DNA of 64,000 bases, taken from the NCBI GenBank assembly GCA_010279815.1, contig QEOQ01000460.1, positions 366,123 through 430,122 on the forward strand, in the 5' to 3' direction. A program made the position numbers and the translations under genes. This stretch comes from Brachionus plicatilis. Its lineage: Eukaryota; Rotifera; Eurotatoria; Ploima; Brachionidae. The notes beneath the pieces were generated by a model that searched no databases, had not been told where the DNA came from, and worked only from the letters and a program-made list of their open reading frames with translations. This document shows, piece by piece, positions 38,161 through 49,960 of this stretch (its first letter is position 1; each line of letters opens with the position of its first letter).

Positions 38161-38588
38161 ATACAGTTTAACTATAAACATTGTACCGCTCACTAAGTAA
38201 GCGAATGGTTCAAAGAACTGAACATTGAGGTTCTCCCATAGTTTGCCTGTTCACCAGATCTGAGCCCAATCTAGAACTTATGGTCATACATGAATGCCAA
38301 AAAATTAAAGTAACTTCTATTTAGCATTTAAAAGAGGTTTTCAAAAAGAGTGGTTAAAGATTCCGACTGAGTTCGTAAAAAAATTGATTGAATCAATGCC
38401 TAAAAGAGTTTTGGCGTGTTATTACACCAAAGGCGGTAATTTTAAATATTAAATTGTAAACATTTCTTAAATTTTGAACCGTTTTTATTTTTAATTAATT
38501 CTATCCATTTTTCCTTTTTGTTTTTTTTTGTGATTTTTTTTCACTTAATTTTTTTTATTTGGGTTTTATGTTTTTAGGGTATAGATGA

Positions 38589-39390
38589 GTCCCATTAACC
38601 TCATTTTTGGCATGTATCTGAGGATACATAAAATATATATCTGAGGATGCATCAAAATGTATTTTCGGATACAAAATATGTATTTTGTGAATCAAAAAAA
38701 TACAAATTTTTTTTTGTATCAGAGAATACATACTTTATGTATTCTTTCAAAAATATTTTTTTGAAAAATACATAAAGTATGCCAATTGAGCAATGCTTGC
38801 TCTAAATCTGAGCAGCGTCCTCGTAAACTTGTTTTAATGTAGTGTAATTTTGCTCCAAACACCAGCTGACTTTGTTGTTATGTCAAATAGAATATATGAC
38901 GAGAATAGATCCTACAAGTAAAAGTTGGCCTCAAAAGTAAAACACCCGTTTAGTGCAACAAGAATGTTTGTGGTTGAGAAAAAATTCATCGAAACACTTT
39001 TACTAATTATTTTAAAAAATTTTGCTAATGGATCTGAAATTATTTTAGATGAATGGCGATCGTATAACAGCTTAAAAAGAAATGGCTATGATCATAACAC
39101 TGTAAATCATAGTTAAAATTTCGTTGACCCAATATCTGGAAAACACACACAGTTGATTGAGATCTTATGAGTGTAGCAAAATATAAAATTATGCGATCTG
39201 TACGTGGAACAATACAGCAATTGTTAAAAGGGTATCTAGTGGAGCAATGGTATCGCTCTATTAACCTTAAAAAAGGATATTTGGTTTTTGAAAAATCATT
39301 TTATATTCTCGGATACATTTTGATGCATCCTCAGATACATATTTTATGTATCCTCGGATACATGCTAAAAATGAGGTTATAGGGACTAAT
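38589..39390 (+). mobile_element. Merlin-like (IS1016/ISXO2-type) transposon relic
   Basis: Terminal inverted repeats of about 100 bp: the left starts AGTCCCATTAACCTCATTTTT and continues GCATGTATCTGAGGATACAT; the right is its complement, ending near 39390. Inside, plus-strand frames give IILDEWRSYNSLKRNGYDH, NTVNHS, then NFVDPISGKHTQLIEIL and KIMRSVRGTIQQLLKGYLVEQW, the second half of an ISXO2/Merlin DDE transposase (the DEW..Y, VNHS.NFVDP, HTQ.IE signature). Several stops and frame changes disable it. The N-terminal half is largely missing. I could not see an 8-9 bp target duplication. Confidence 0.65.
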
Positions 39391-39602
39391 CTTTCCCAAC
39401 AATTCTATTGTAAACAAAAAAAAATTTCTAAAATTTTGCAACATACTGTGTGGTTTAATGGTGAAAATTGGGTCAAATTAAACCTCAAAGTGCAAAATTA
39501 AAATAGTTCTTAAGTTAATTTATCTTATTTAAGATTTTAAAAATAAATTTTGTAAATGCTTTATTATTCCTTTAAAAAAAATTTAAAAAAGTTCAAAGAT
39601 TA

Positions 39603-40238
39603 TTAGGCTTCGACACAAAAGTTTTTCGAACTGCATTTGAGGCCAAGTTTGCAATAATCATCGGACTGAATGCAACTTTCTCCTTCATTTCGGTATCTTT
39701 CACACATATTTGTATGTTTATTACAGAATTCACCTTGTTGACATGGCATGCCGTTATAGCATTGATAACTCATTTTTATGCAATATCCTAAGTTAGGATC
39801 GCATCTATAGCCTTGTTCACATTTAACCATAGAGCATTTGTCTATGTTAAATGAATTAGGCAGACAATACCCATTTATACAATACAAATTTTTATCTGCA
39901 TTGCAAGTAATTATCTCATTTCCAATATCATCCGGGCATTTTTGACCAAGTTCCATATTTTTCATGCATTTCATATAAGTTGGACTACAGAACATGTCAA
40001 AACCACATTTGTCATTTCTAGGATCACATTCCATATCATACATTCCTGAATTGTCAATAATACAAGTGTTGGTATTGGGATCTAAAATTGTTCCTTCTCC
40101 ACACCATATCGGACAAATAACCATTCCGGTTGAAAGTTTGCATCCGATGAGAAAAACTAGAACTGTAATATAAAAAATTAACTTAACATGAAGTTACTTT
40201 AGCTTTTAAAATTTACTTGGAATAAATATTTTATTCAT
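39603..40238 (-). CDS. Secreted cysteine-rich protein A (paralogue of the gene at 40596)
   Basis: Two exons, 40217-40238 and 39603-40162, join in phase to 193 residues. The first exon supplies MNKIFIP, which with LVFLIGCKL makes a convincing signal peptide; the open frame alone would miss it. The mature part is packed with cysteines in recurring modules: CDPRNDKCGFDMFCSP, LYCINGYC, CDPNLGYC, GEFCNKHTNMCE and LKCSSKNFC. The order and spacing follow the neighbouring gene closely, so the two arose by duplication. The pattern recalls small disulfide-rich domains such as the Dickkopf N-terminal region, but I would not assign a family. An extracellular role is inferred from the signal peptide. Confidence 0.8.
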
Positions 40239-40595
40239 TTTTGTAAAAAAGTTTTATGACTTTATCTTCAAAGTTTCAGTTATTTATATAAATTTTAATG
40301 AAGCAGAAAATGTCAAAATTGATTTTTATTTTTTTCTATTAGTAATAAATTTGGAAATGATTCTATCAAAAATGTTTTTCGTTTAATTAAAAGTTTTAAA
40401 AATATACTGTTGATAAATCAGATCACTAATTTTAAAAATTAATTCAATAATTTATTTATCAAAAATCAAACTAATGTAAAATAACTCTTTTTTGTATTTT
40501 ATGTTTAAATTTTAAATAAACGAAAAAAGCAATATTCAACTTGACATTAATTTTCAATTCATAAATCGAATTGTTTATTTTTTAAAGAAACCAAG
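40239..40595. promoter_or_regulatory. Shared 357-bp divergent promoter region
   Basis: This is the only DNA between the start codons of the two head-to-head cysteine-rich genes, so it must contain both promoters unless there are distant 5' exons. A TATATAAA-like string lies at 40284-40292, about 46 nt before the minus-strand ATG at 40238. No matching TATA is clear for the plus-strand gene. The functional role is inferred from position. Confidence 0.4.
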
Positions 40596-41204
40596 ATGAA
40601 TCTTCAAATTATAATTTTAAATTTTTTATTAAAGTTTTTGTTTAATGATGGACTAAAGATTCGCTTAAGCGATCTAAATCCTTGTCAAAAGGATCATTAT
40701 TACAATACGGATCATATGGCTTGCGTATACGATCCACTCTATGCACATCAAAATTGTGATACCTTAGAAGACAAGTGTCCATCAGACCAGTTTTGTAGTC
40801 CAAATTTTTTTAAATGCATTCCTTCTCTTGCTGAAAAAAGCCAATGTGCAGAATATTTTCCCATTAGACAAGTCATTTTATGCAATAAAATAGATAATTT
40901 GTATTGTTTTAATAATCGCTGTCAAAGAGCTTTGTCAAATTCTAATTGCTCTAGGATAAATTGTTCTTGGAATGAGGTTTGCAATCCATTACGAGGTGCT
41001 TGCGAGAGATTAGTTAGCATATTTCACTGTGATCCGAGTAAAGACTTGTGCTACCTAAATTCAGATTCATTTTGTCACCCACGAATGAAAATTTGTGTGA
41101 ATTACCTAGCTGAAGGGGACTTTTGTGACCATACACACGACTTTTGTAACAAAAGAAAAGGCTTAGCTTGTTCAAAGAAGAATTTTTGTGAAAAAATTGA
41201 CTAA
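40596..41204 (+). CDS. Secreted cysteine-rich protein B (paralogue of the gene at 40238)
   Basis: A single-exon 202-residue protein with an N-terminal hydrophobic stretch (MNLQIIILNFLLKFLF) that looks like a signal peptide. Its cysteine framework parallels the divergent neighbour: CDTLEDKCPSDQFCSPNFFKC matches CDPRNDKCGFDMFCSPTYMKC, LYCFNNRC matches LYCINGYC, and the C-terminal GDFCDHTHDFCNKRKGLACS with KKNFCEK matches the other C-terminus. Two Asn-Cys-Ser motifs could be glycosylated. The gene lacks the intron of its partner. Function is unknown; a secreted role is inferred. The 149-nt gap to the adhesion GPCR start is short. Confidence 0.85.
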   Translation: MNLQIIILNFLLKFLFNDGLKIRLSDLNPCQKDHYYNTDHMACVYDPLYAHQNCDTLEDKCPSDQFCSPNFFKCIPSLAEKSQCAEYFPIRQVILCNKIDNLYCFNNRCQRALSNSNCSRINCSWNEVCNPLRGACERLVSIFHCDPSKDLCYLNSDSFCHPRMKICVNYLAEGDFCDHTHDFCNKRKGLACSKKNFCEKID

Positions 41205-41353
41205 TTCGTCTTTTGACAGGATAATTAATACTAAGGCATAATAATTTAATAGATTTAACCCAAATAGAATTCTCGAAGGAAAAAAAGTTTTTTTTTATAA
41301 AATTATTTCTCAATAAAAGTTCAAATCCTGTTTTATTTTTCTAATTTTTTAAA

Positions 41354-44300
41354 ATGGATATTAAATACTATATTTTATTTGTGAATCTTCTTAACAGTCT
41401 TTTTTTACATGGTAATACTTGGCCAAATTCTAGCGATAATCTTAAAAAAGAACATTGGAAAAAAATGATTGAAACAAAGGTAATTGTTATTCAATTGTAT
41501 TTTCTCCTTAATCAATTTTTTAGCTTATTTTAATAACTTGAAATAATCCTTTTCAACGAATAAATTTTTAAATAATTTTTTTTAATAAAAAAGACAATTC
41601 TAAAAGAAAACAGCTATTTTTTTTCCATGAATCATTCATTATCAATTTTACAAAAATATGAGAAACGTTCACCAGTGGCAAACATCGAGATGGTTACTGA
41701 ACTTATAAATAACATTAGCAATATAAATGCAAGAAGTGAACAATTCGATGCTGTGATTAAATTTAAAATGTTTTTTAAATTTTATTAAAAACTAATTCAT
41801 TATTTAAAAGGGTAAACTTGAAGCGGACATTTTTGTAATGCTATTGAGTGAAGTCATTGAACAAGCAAATTATTTGAGAACTGAAAAATTATTGAATTCA
41901 ACCCAAAAGTTATTTAAAAAATAAATTCTTCCTAATTTTAAGCAAATCATTTTTTTTTAATTAAAGAATAAGTAAAAGTTTTGAAAGATTCATAACCAAG
42001 TCGACCATTCCCGAAAATTATGTAATTAAAACAGAAAACTTAAGCGTCCTTAGTCTAAGACTTAACAAATCTGAAAAAAATGTAAATGGATTTGTAAAGA
42101 AAGTTAATTCAAGCGAGATAAATTCAGTTGATAGTTTAATCGATTCTGACCAAGTTGAAGCATCAGCTGCATTACACATAAATCTAACCAATTTGACTAG
42201 TTCTAGTAAATTTTTTTTTTCAAAAAATTGAAATATAAATTTAAATTTAAGATGAATCCGTTCGAATATCTTACGCAGTATACAAGTATTCTGTTCTATT
42301 TGATCTTAAATCATCTGTAATTCAAATTAATGACAATTGTTCTACAATAAATACTAGTCAGATCATATCTAATGTAGTATCTATTAGCTCGAATGAAATT
42401 ATTACAGGTTCAGGCTATGAACCGTTTGTTTTTGCCAAATTTAGAACCTTAAAAGTAAGACTCAATTTTTTCATATCTTTTAAAAATATTATTTTTTATT
42501 TTTATTTTCAAAAATCTTCTTTTTTTTAAACATTATTATCAAGTCTTCAGATCAGATAGCAATCCCCTTTGAAAATTTTATTACTCGAAAATATTTGTAG
42601 CATAAAATAAATTATTGGGCACATTTTAGCTTCACTTATTTTAATTACTTCAACTAAAAAACATTTTGTTGATTTGAAAATTATTTATAAAGACTTTTTT
42701 GCAATCAATTAAGAGATTTGATTTGATTCATTTACTTTATTATATTTTAATTTATCCGAAATATCATATGATTGCATCTTACTAAGAAGAATTTTTTTCG
42801 AGTTTCTATCAAAAAATACTTTAAGAAAAAAATCTGAATTTCTACTTATCTAATTTATTTTATGAAATTGAATTATGGCACCTTCAGAATAAATAAAAAA
42901 TAAATTTTCAGTCTAAAGTAGCAATTAAAATTTTTTAATATAAAAATATGATAAGCCAAGTGGTAGAAATTCGCTAATTTTTAAAGCAAAAAATATTATT
43001 AAGCTAAAAATTTTTTATGAAAAAATTAATAATCAAATAAAATTAAAAAAATTTCTCTTTTAAATTTAACCTTTTATTTTAATTTTATCAATATCAAAAT
43101 AATATGATCATAATAAAACAAATATTTTAAAATTAATTTAGATTAACAATACAAAAAAATTACTTTATCATGAAGCTTTAAATAAGCAAAAGATTTAAAA
43201 TAAGTTAAAGTCTTTCACGATTTGAATCTTTTTATTGAATTTTTTTATTTAATGACAAATTTTAATAACTTAAATTAAGTTTTTTTTTAGTTTTTTATTT
43301 AATATTTTATCCTAGTACGAAAACTGCAGCATTAAAAAATTTTAAAAAATTAATTTTTAGAGGAATAATTTTAAATTTATATTTAAAAGATTCATTTATA
43401 CAACAAATTAGTAGAATTTCGATTTAATTGCCATATTTTATGTTTTTATTTATTTTAGTCAGTTGAAACATGCGTAAAAAACTTGAGTCAAAAAATCAAA
43501 TTCAAATGTGTGTTTTGGGACTACAAAAAATCCGAATGGAGCACAAAAGGATGCATTTATTTTTTTTCAAAAGAAAATTTACATGCTTGCCAATGCAATC
43601 ATTTAACTAATTTTGCAATTTTAATGGTAATGTATTTTTTCCTGATTATCGACTCATTAATGAATAAATTCAAAATAAAGTAATTTTTAATTTTTTTTTT
43701 TCAGAGTTTAGATACGGAAACAATATCATGTAAATTATGCAACACCATACTCAAATATTTGACTTATATCGGAAATTTTATGAGCATGCTTGGTCTTTTA
43801 TGCACCATAGCAGTCTATCTAAGTGACAAAATAAAGTATTTTTAAATTAAATTAATTGAATTATTCTTTAAATTAGATTTTAAAGACGATTGAAGCATCA
43901 ACGTTTTAATTCAAACGAAAATCGATTTAAACTTATGTTTGATTATTATATTGAAATATTAATCTGCTTGAGTATAAGTTTATTTTTATTAAATTTATTT
44001 TATGTAATATTCAGCTTTTTGAAATGGGATGAAAATTCAAATTCATGCATGACCATAGGAGTTTTGCTCCATTATTTTCTTCTTGGTTCTTTTAGTTGGA
44101 TGCTTTCATTATCAATATTACAGTATTTTACGTTTAACCGAATATTTGTGACTATTCAGAACTATTTTATAAAAGCATTAATATTTTCTTTAGGTAAATT
44201 CTTTATTTTTTATTTAATTTATTGCTAAAAAAATTTGATATAAGGTGCTCCTGTTATTCCTATTGGAATCATTTTGAGCATTAATTGGGAACTTTACAAG

Positions 44301-44774
44301 CATCCTAATTTAAAATGCTGGTTAAGTGGAAAGACAGCTGTACTGGGTGTGATTGCTCCTTTAGCGACAATTGTTTTAATCAATTTAATTATATTCGGTT
44401 TGATAACCAAAAATCATTGTAAATTCAAAAAAATCTCGGAATCAAAAATGGAGTCGAAAAAAAAAACCGTCATAGTCAGCACTTGCTTTCTAAACATGGG
44501 ACTCACTTGGACCTTAGGTTTTATTATGTTAATAGAAATGGGAGAATATGCACGCTTGGCTTTTGCATTACTATTTTGTTTATTAAATGCTTTTCAAGGA
44601 TTTTTTATTTTTTTGGTTTACATAATTCTATCTAAATCAAGGAGAAAAATGCTTTTGAAAAAATTTGGAAATTTGAAATTGTGCAAAATTGTTTTAGAGC
44701 TTGATGAATTCGATAAAAACTCAAAAAAAACTGAAGTTACTAGACAAACAACAGTAGAACAAATTTCAATTTAA
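41354..44774 (+). CDS. Adhesion G-protein-coupled receptor (GAIN/GPS + 7TM)
   Basis: Nine exons: 41354-41479, 41594-41752, 41811-41908, 41967-42205, 42252-42454, 43459-43626, 43705-43835, 43886-44193 and 44245-44774. All phases match and give 653 residues. The N-terminus is a signal peptide (MDIKYYILFVNLLNSLFLHG). The 275-residue ectodomain before the GPS looks like a bare GAIN region with several N-glycosylation sites and no other adhesion domain. The GPS in exon 6 has CVFWDY, W..KGC and CQCNHLTNFAILM, so self-cleavage is expected between Leu324 and Thr325, exposing a TNFAILM tethered agonist. Exons 7-9 encode seven membrane helices and a short tail. It would couple extracellular contact to G proteins; ligand unknown. 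Family-level assignment (B2/adhesion) is firm; the subfamily is not. Confidence 0.9.
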
Positions 44775-47700
44775 TTTTTTTTTTATTTTCTGTATTTTCT
44801 AAATCTAAAAATAATTAATTAATATTTTTGTTTTAAATTTATTTTGATGTATTTCAGTTGAATTGGATAAAAAATATTCATAAGTATATTTCTTTGCGTG
44901 TTGCTTTATCAATTCCAAAATGATGCGAAACTTTAATTTGTCAAAATGTTGCATGCTCAGGCAAATCAGATTAAATGAAACAGCAATCGAATGAAATATT
45001 TTTTATAAAAAAATTTTATTTTGTAGTTTAACTAATTGTTTTGTATAAAAAAATAAAATTTAAAAAAATCGTTTTTAGCTTTATGTTATAGTAAATTAGT
45101 AAAAAAAAAAGCAGTAAATATCCGAGGGTCAATTACAACAAAAAAAAACAGCAAGAGATATAAAAATTAACATTTTTTCTGTTATAATTGTAAAATAAAT
45201 ATAAAATCAAGAAATATAAAAAATTGAATTAGTGAATTTACAAATAATTTTACAATATTATTAAGCTTCTTTAATAAACTAATTAAAAATATTTTAATAA
45301 TTTTAGTTATCCTTACTCTAACCGAGAAAATCTGAAATCAATTTTTTTTTTTGTTACATAGGAAGAGTTTTTTTTCTTTCAAGATATGCTTTAGTATTTT
45401 AAAGTATCAATGGGAATGAAGAAATTTTGAAATATTTCCTTGTATGTCCGGGTATTTAAAATTATCTAAAGTGTCTTTAAAAATGTTGTTCTAATTGCTT
45501 TTTTGTCTCCTTTTTCATATCTTAAAAAGAGACTTCATCTCACAAAATAGTCACTAAAAAGTCATAAAAAATTTGAAAATATTTTATAAACTGAGTCAGA
45601 CCATGATACTTAGACAAAAACATTATATAAAAGAAATGATAAAATATTGCATAAAAAAGAAGAGTGGATTCCACAAAAATTAGCTTCAATTTAATATTTC
45701 AATTTGGTTTACAGTGACGAGCAAAAGTTTCTTCAGATTAAAAAAAAAAATAAAGTAAAAATAAAATAAAATAAAAAATTATAGAAGAAGATGTAAAATA
45801 GATAAATTGAAATAAAGAGCGACAAATTGTACATGTCTTAATATTTTTGAGTTCAGGAAAAAAAAGAAGAAATTTTAATGTAGAAAATCTTACAAAGTAG
45901 TCAAGTACTCGAAAAATCTAGACTCGAAACCTTCTCTGTATTATTTAACCAGTCGAGTTAACAGAATGACTCATTCCTGCCTATACGCATTTTTCGCAAA
46001 ATTCAAATATTTCATGCATAAAATAAATCATTTTTCCTTTAGATCATCTAAAGGCTCATCGAAAGGTCTAGCAAAAATATAGCAAAAGTCTTTGGCTCGG
46101 ACTTAAGAAAAAAAAGTCCGGACTTAGACTTTACTTGAGACTTTTGACTTTTAAGCAACTCAGTTTTTAATTATACAATTGGTAACCGGAAAATCCGATA
46201 TTTGTTGAAAAAATTGAAAAGAAGATTGAATCTTCTTTTATATATTTGTTAATTCATCCGTTTAAATATTGTTTTCAAAGAGTGAATAATCAGAATCAGT
46301 AATACCCTTTTCCTTAATTAAGTTTTTTTTTCAATAGTTCAAATTCGAATTTTTTAATCATTAAATTATTTCTTTGTGTATATTTTTTGATAATTGATAA
46401 GTATCTTTTAGAAATAAACATAGAAAATTTTAATATCTATGATAGAGACCCTAATCGATTTCACGTATATATTTTATGCCAGTTAATTTTCCATTCAAGT
46501 CATTCTAAAAATATTCAAATAATTGTTTTTGAAGCTTTGATTTCTAATTGTTTACTAAACAAAAATTGAATTCTCGATTTTTTCTAATACCTTGAATTTT
46601 TAATGGATTCTAAAACGATGTAAATTTTCAAGATAATAGCCTTGCTCTACCAAGAATTAGCGTACCGTTCTTAGATTTTATATTTTTTTCTAACAATAAA
46701 TAAATATTTATTTAATTTTAATTTTAATATTAAAGTTTGAAAAAATCTTCAAAGTGTTCTTTAAAACAAACAACAGTAGCAAAAAAAATTAAAAATTGAA
46801 TTAACTTAGTTTATTTCTAAAACTTGTTCTGCAAAATGCATTGGTGATACAAATTTTGCATCTCTGCGAAAACCCTGCAAGATAACAAAGCAAATGATTG
46901 AAAATAAAATTGTAGAGTTAGTAAAGAGGCTTATTTTGGGTTTTTCAAAGTGTGTATCGGCTGATTTATTTAGCAGAATTTGTTATTTATTTATTTATTT
47001 GATGAAAATTAACCTCCAAAAGGAGAAGTATAATAAAAAGAATTTTTTAGTTATAAAAAAAAAGAAAAAAGAAAAAGGAAAAAGAAGAAGATAAAATAAA
47101 ACTATGAAAAAAAATATAAAAAGAATTACATAATATCATTTTGCTTCGAATGATTTAGTTAGCTTCAATTGGAGAAAGAAACAATTTTTATCATTTATGT
47201 TAGAAAGACATAAATTTATTGAATCTGTTAGCCCATCTTTTGTATTGAACTTGAACTTTAGATTCTTCTTTAATTCTCCAGTCTTCATATTTATTTTAAA
47301 AATATTAAACTAAAAAAATTAAGTTATCATTAAATTAAGTTAATTCAATTTTACATTTTTTTCTGTTGTTTGTTCAAAAATTCACAAAAAACCGTGAAAC
47401 TCAAACAGACTTTAGATAGATTTTTTTAATTGGCCTAGATTTTCTTTATTTTGAAATTTTAATTTACAGCCTTTATAAAAGATTAATTTTAGAAGGTTGC
47501 GTCAATTTTTAAAAATTTTAATTTATAATTTCAGGGTTTTATATTTGCGTCAATAATTACAAGATTTTTGAATTAAATTAGTGGAATCATCTCCTTAATT
47601 TTTTGACAAATGCAATATGCTCTTGTAAAGCTGTGCAAATTTAACAAGAGAAAATTTTCATAAAATCTTTGATTTTGGTAATGGCGAGTAAGAGTCTTTT

Positions 47701-49479
47701 TAATTTTTTCGCCGTTTATATCCATTATACTAATAAACATAGTAAAACAAGAGAACAAAAATCATATGTTTTTTTGTAAATACCCAAATAAGCTACATAA
47801 TTTTTAATTGCTTCTTTATCCCTAATTTTATCTCAAGTTCTGACCTCTCTAGAATTCAAGTTCTTCAAAATATGTCAATTAAATATAGTTTTAAGTTTCC
47901 CAAGAGACTCCATCATACATTCTGGTAAATTTAAATTTAAATTAGACAAAATAAAACTTTATGGTATTTAAGTTCGTCTCAATAAGTAATTTTTTATTAA
48001 TTTATTATAAAAATTAATTTAATCATTAAAAATACTATGTCAGCAAATTGTTAAAAACTAAAGATTTTTTAGGAAACAAACTTTTTTTTGTAATTTAGGA
48101 AATAGATGTCGTAAAATGATTTATGAAAGAGTTTTTTCTTCTAAGTTCATACTTGATTCATTATTTTTATTTATTTAGTTCACTTTCATGGTTCTATCTA
48201 GTTTCATAAAAATTAGAAAAATTTTTCATTTCATTTGAATTTTTGTAATCGCCTTTCAAGTGAAAAGTAATTAATTATTTAAATCTTGTCTAATGGTTTA
48301 AGTTTTATTACCAAGAGAAATTTTAAAATTTAAATAAACACATTTAAAATATTTTTTGTGAAAACTTAATTCACTAAAGATTCTAAAAATCAAGTCTTTT
48401 TGATTAGCTTTAATTTTTTTTACTTTAAAATGTTTATGTTAAATTTAAATCGTTGATGCAAATTAAATTAATGTTAATTTAATCTTGATTCAAAGTTTTA
48501 TTAATTTCATCAAATCAAACAAAACAATTCCTCTTTTTAAGCTTTAAAATTGGGTTAGATCAAAAATGTTTTAAATTTTTTTTAAGAATATTTTAAACAA
48601 TAATTTTGCTAAAACGATTCTTTAAAAATAGGCTTTAAACATTTGATTTCAGATATTAAAAGTATGTTTGATATTCTTCAGTAAAAGTAGCAGTATTTTG
48701 AATTATAATTGAAAAAAAATTAAGTTTTTTTTAGGCTTATCATATTTTTAAAGAGGAAAAAATGTTTCTTAAGAATTTTTTTGATTCTAAAATGATTTAT
48801 TTAAATCTCTGATACAAATTTTAGAATGTCTTTTCGAACTCTTCTTTTGTAGTAGATGGCCTCTAAATTTTAAGACAAAATTTTTTCGTATTAAGAATCT
48901 GGTAAATTTTTTTTTAAAAAATCTAAAAAATAATTAAATAAAAGTATTTTTTCGTTTGCTTTAATAAATATTTTATTTCATTTGGTATTTTATTTCATAA
49001 TATCATCATCACGGGTTAAGGTCCGCATCTTCAACATTGATCTCTTGATCACAAAGAAATTTATTAATGTTGAATAAAAACACTCAAAGTATTTTTCTCC
49101 ACATTTCGTTTTGGCCACTGGTTCTAGTAGATTATTGGTGTTTCTTAAATTTTAACTCAAATTTTTGGGTCATTTTTCTCTAATCTTTATTTTAAATCTA
49201 AGAGAGAATTGTAATAAAAAAGACATTTGAAATAGAAAGTTAGCATTCTCTGAAAAATTCTATGTTGGAATGAATATAAACCTTATTTTTCTAAAATATC
49301 ATTTATTTCATTAAAATTATTCACTTCAAGATTAAAATTTAAAAGTTTTATGATAGATATTTAATAACTTTTTGCTAATTTATAAATAGCTTCTTTTGAA
49401 AAATAGCATAAAAGCGTAGAGAAATTTAAAAAAAACAGTAGTATAAACTTCTTAAAAAATTGGACTTTTACTGAAGTAG
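44775..49479. other. Gene-free interval downstream of the adhesion GPCR
   Basis: About 4.7 kb of AT-rich DNA. Between 46811 and 46960 there are TTCTGCAAAATGCATTGGTG and CTGCGAAAACCCTGCAAG phrases related to the MITE core found elsewhere. The short frames at 46.4, 46.9 and 47.6 kb show no domain, signal or splice support. Confidence 0.5.
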
Positions 49480-49960
49480 CAAGACAGAAAATTCGATAAA
49501 AAATAATTTTCTATTAACTTCGATTGATAGACTAGAACAAATTTTGTGTAGTTAAGATATTGATCAATTATGAAGCCTAATAAACCGATTTCCCTTACAA
49601 CTAAGATGTATTCATTACCTATTTTGACCTTTCCTGAATACAATTTTTTTTTAATAGCAAAAATCATGCAAAAAGTTCTAGACCAGTTGATACCAATTTT
49701 GTTAAAAGTACACCATTTATTTAAAATCTTTGTTGTAAAATTTTCAAAGCTGTTTCAAGCTCTTTATCAGAGATACTAATTGTTTTATCATCTGCAAACA
49801 TTTTGATATTAAAATTTTTAAATAAAAATGGTAAATCATTTACAAAAATAAGAAAAAAGAGTGGACCCAAAACTGATGCCTACGATACTCCTAATTTTAA
49901 TTTAATGGGTATAGACATTTCACCGCCTATTCAAACTATCTGAGATCAAATTTCAAAGTA
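49480..49960 (-). pseudogene. Reverse transcriptase relic of a non-LTR retrotransposon
   Basis: Minus-strand translation gives ASVLGPLFFLIFVNDLPFLF and then KMFADDKTISI, the RT block with the catalytic Tyr replaced by Phe in the (Y/F)ADD box. It is followed by about 100 residues with stop codons and a frame change, ending LLGFIIDQYLNY. It looks like a jockey/CR1-type RT. Neither end is present. Confidence 0.75.

Larger units (their letters stand above)
36993..38480 (+). pseudogene. Tc1-type transposon relic split by a nested MITE
   Basis: Left piece 36993 to about 37290 and right piece about 38186-38480 align, with point differences, to the Tc1 relic at 59.4-60.4 kb: the left starts at GTGTCTGATCGAAGCCGTTC and the right has CACTAAGTAAGCGAATGGTT. 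Both pieces carry many stops and frame changes. About 260 bp of the transposase middle (equivalent to 59855-60115, including the second Asp) is absent, and 0.9 kb of palindromic DNA sits in its place. Confidence 0.8.
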
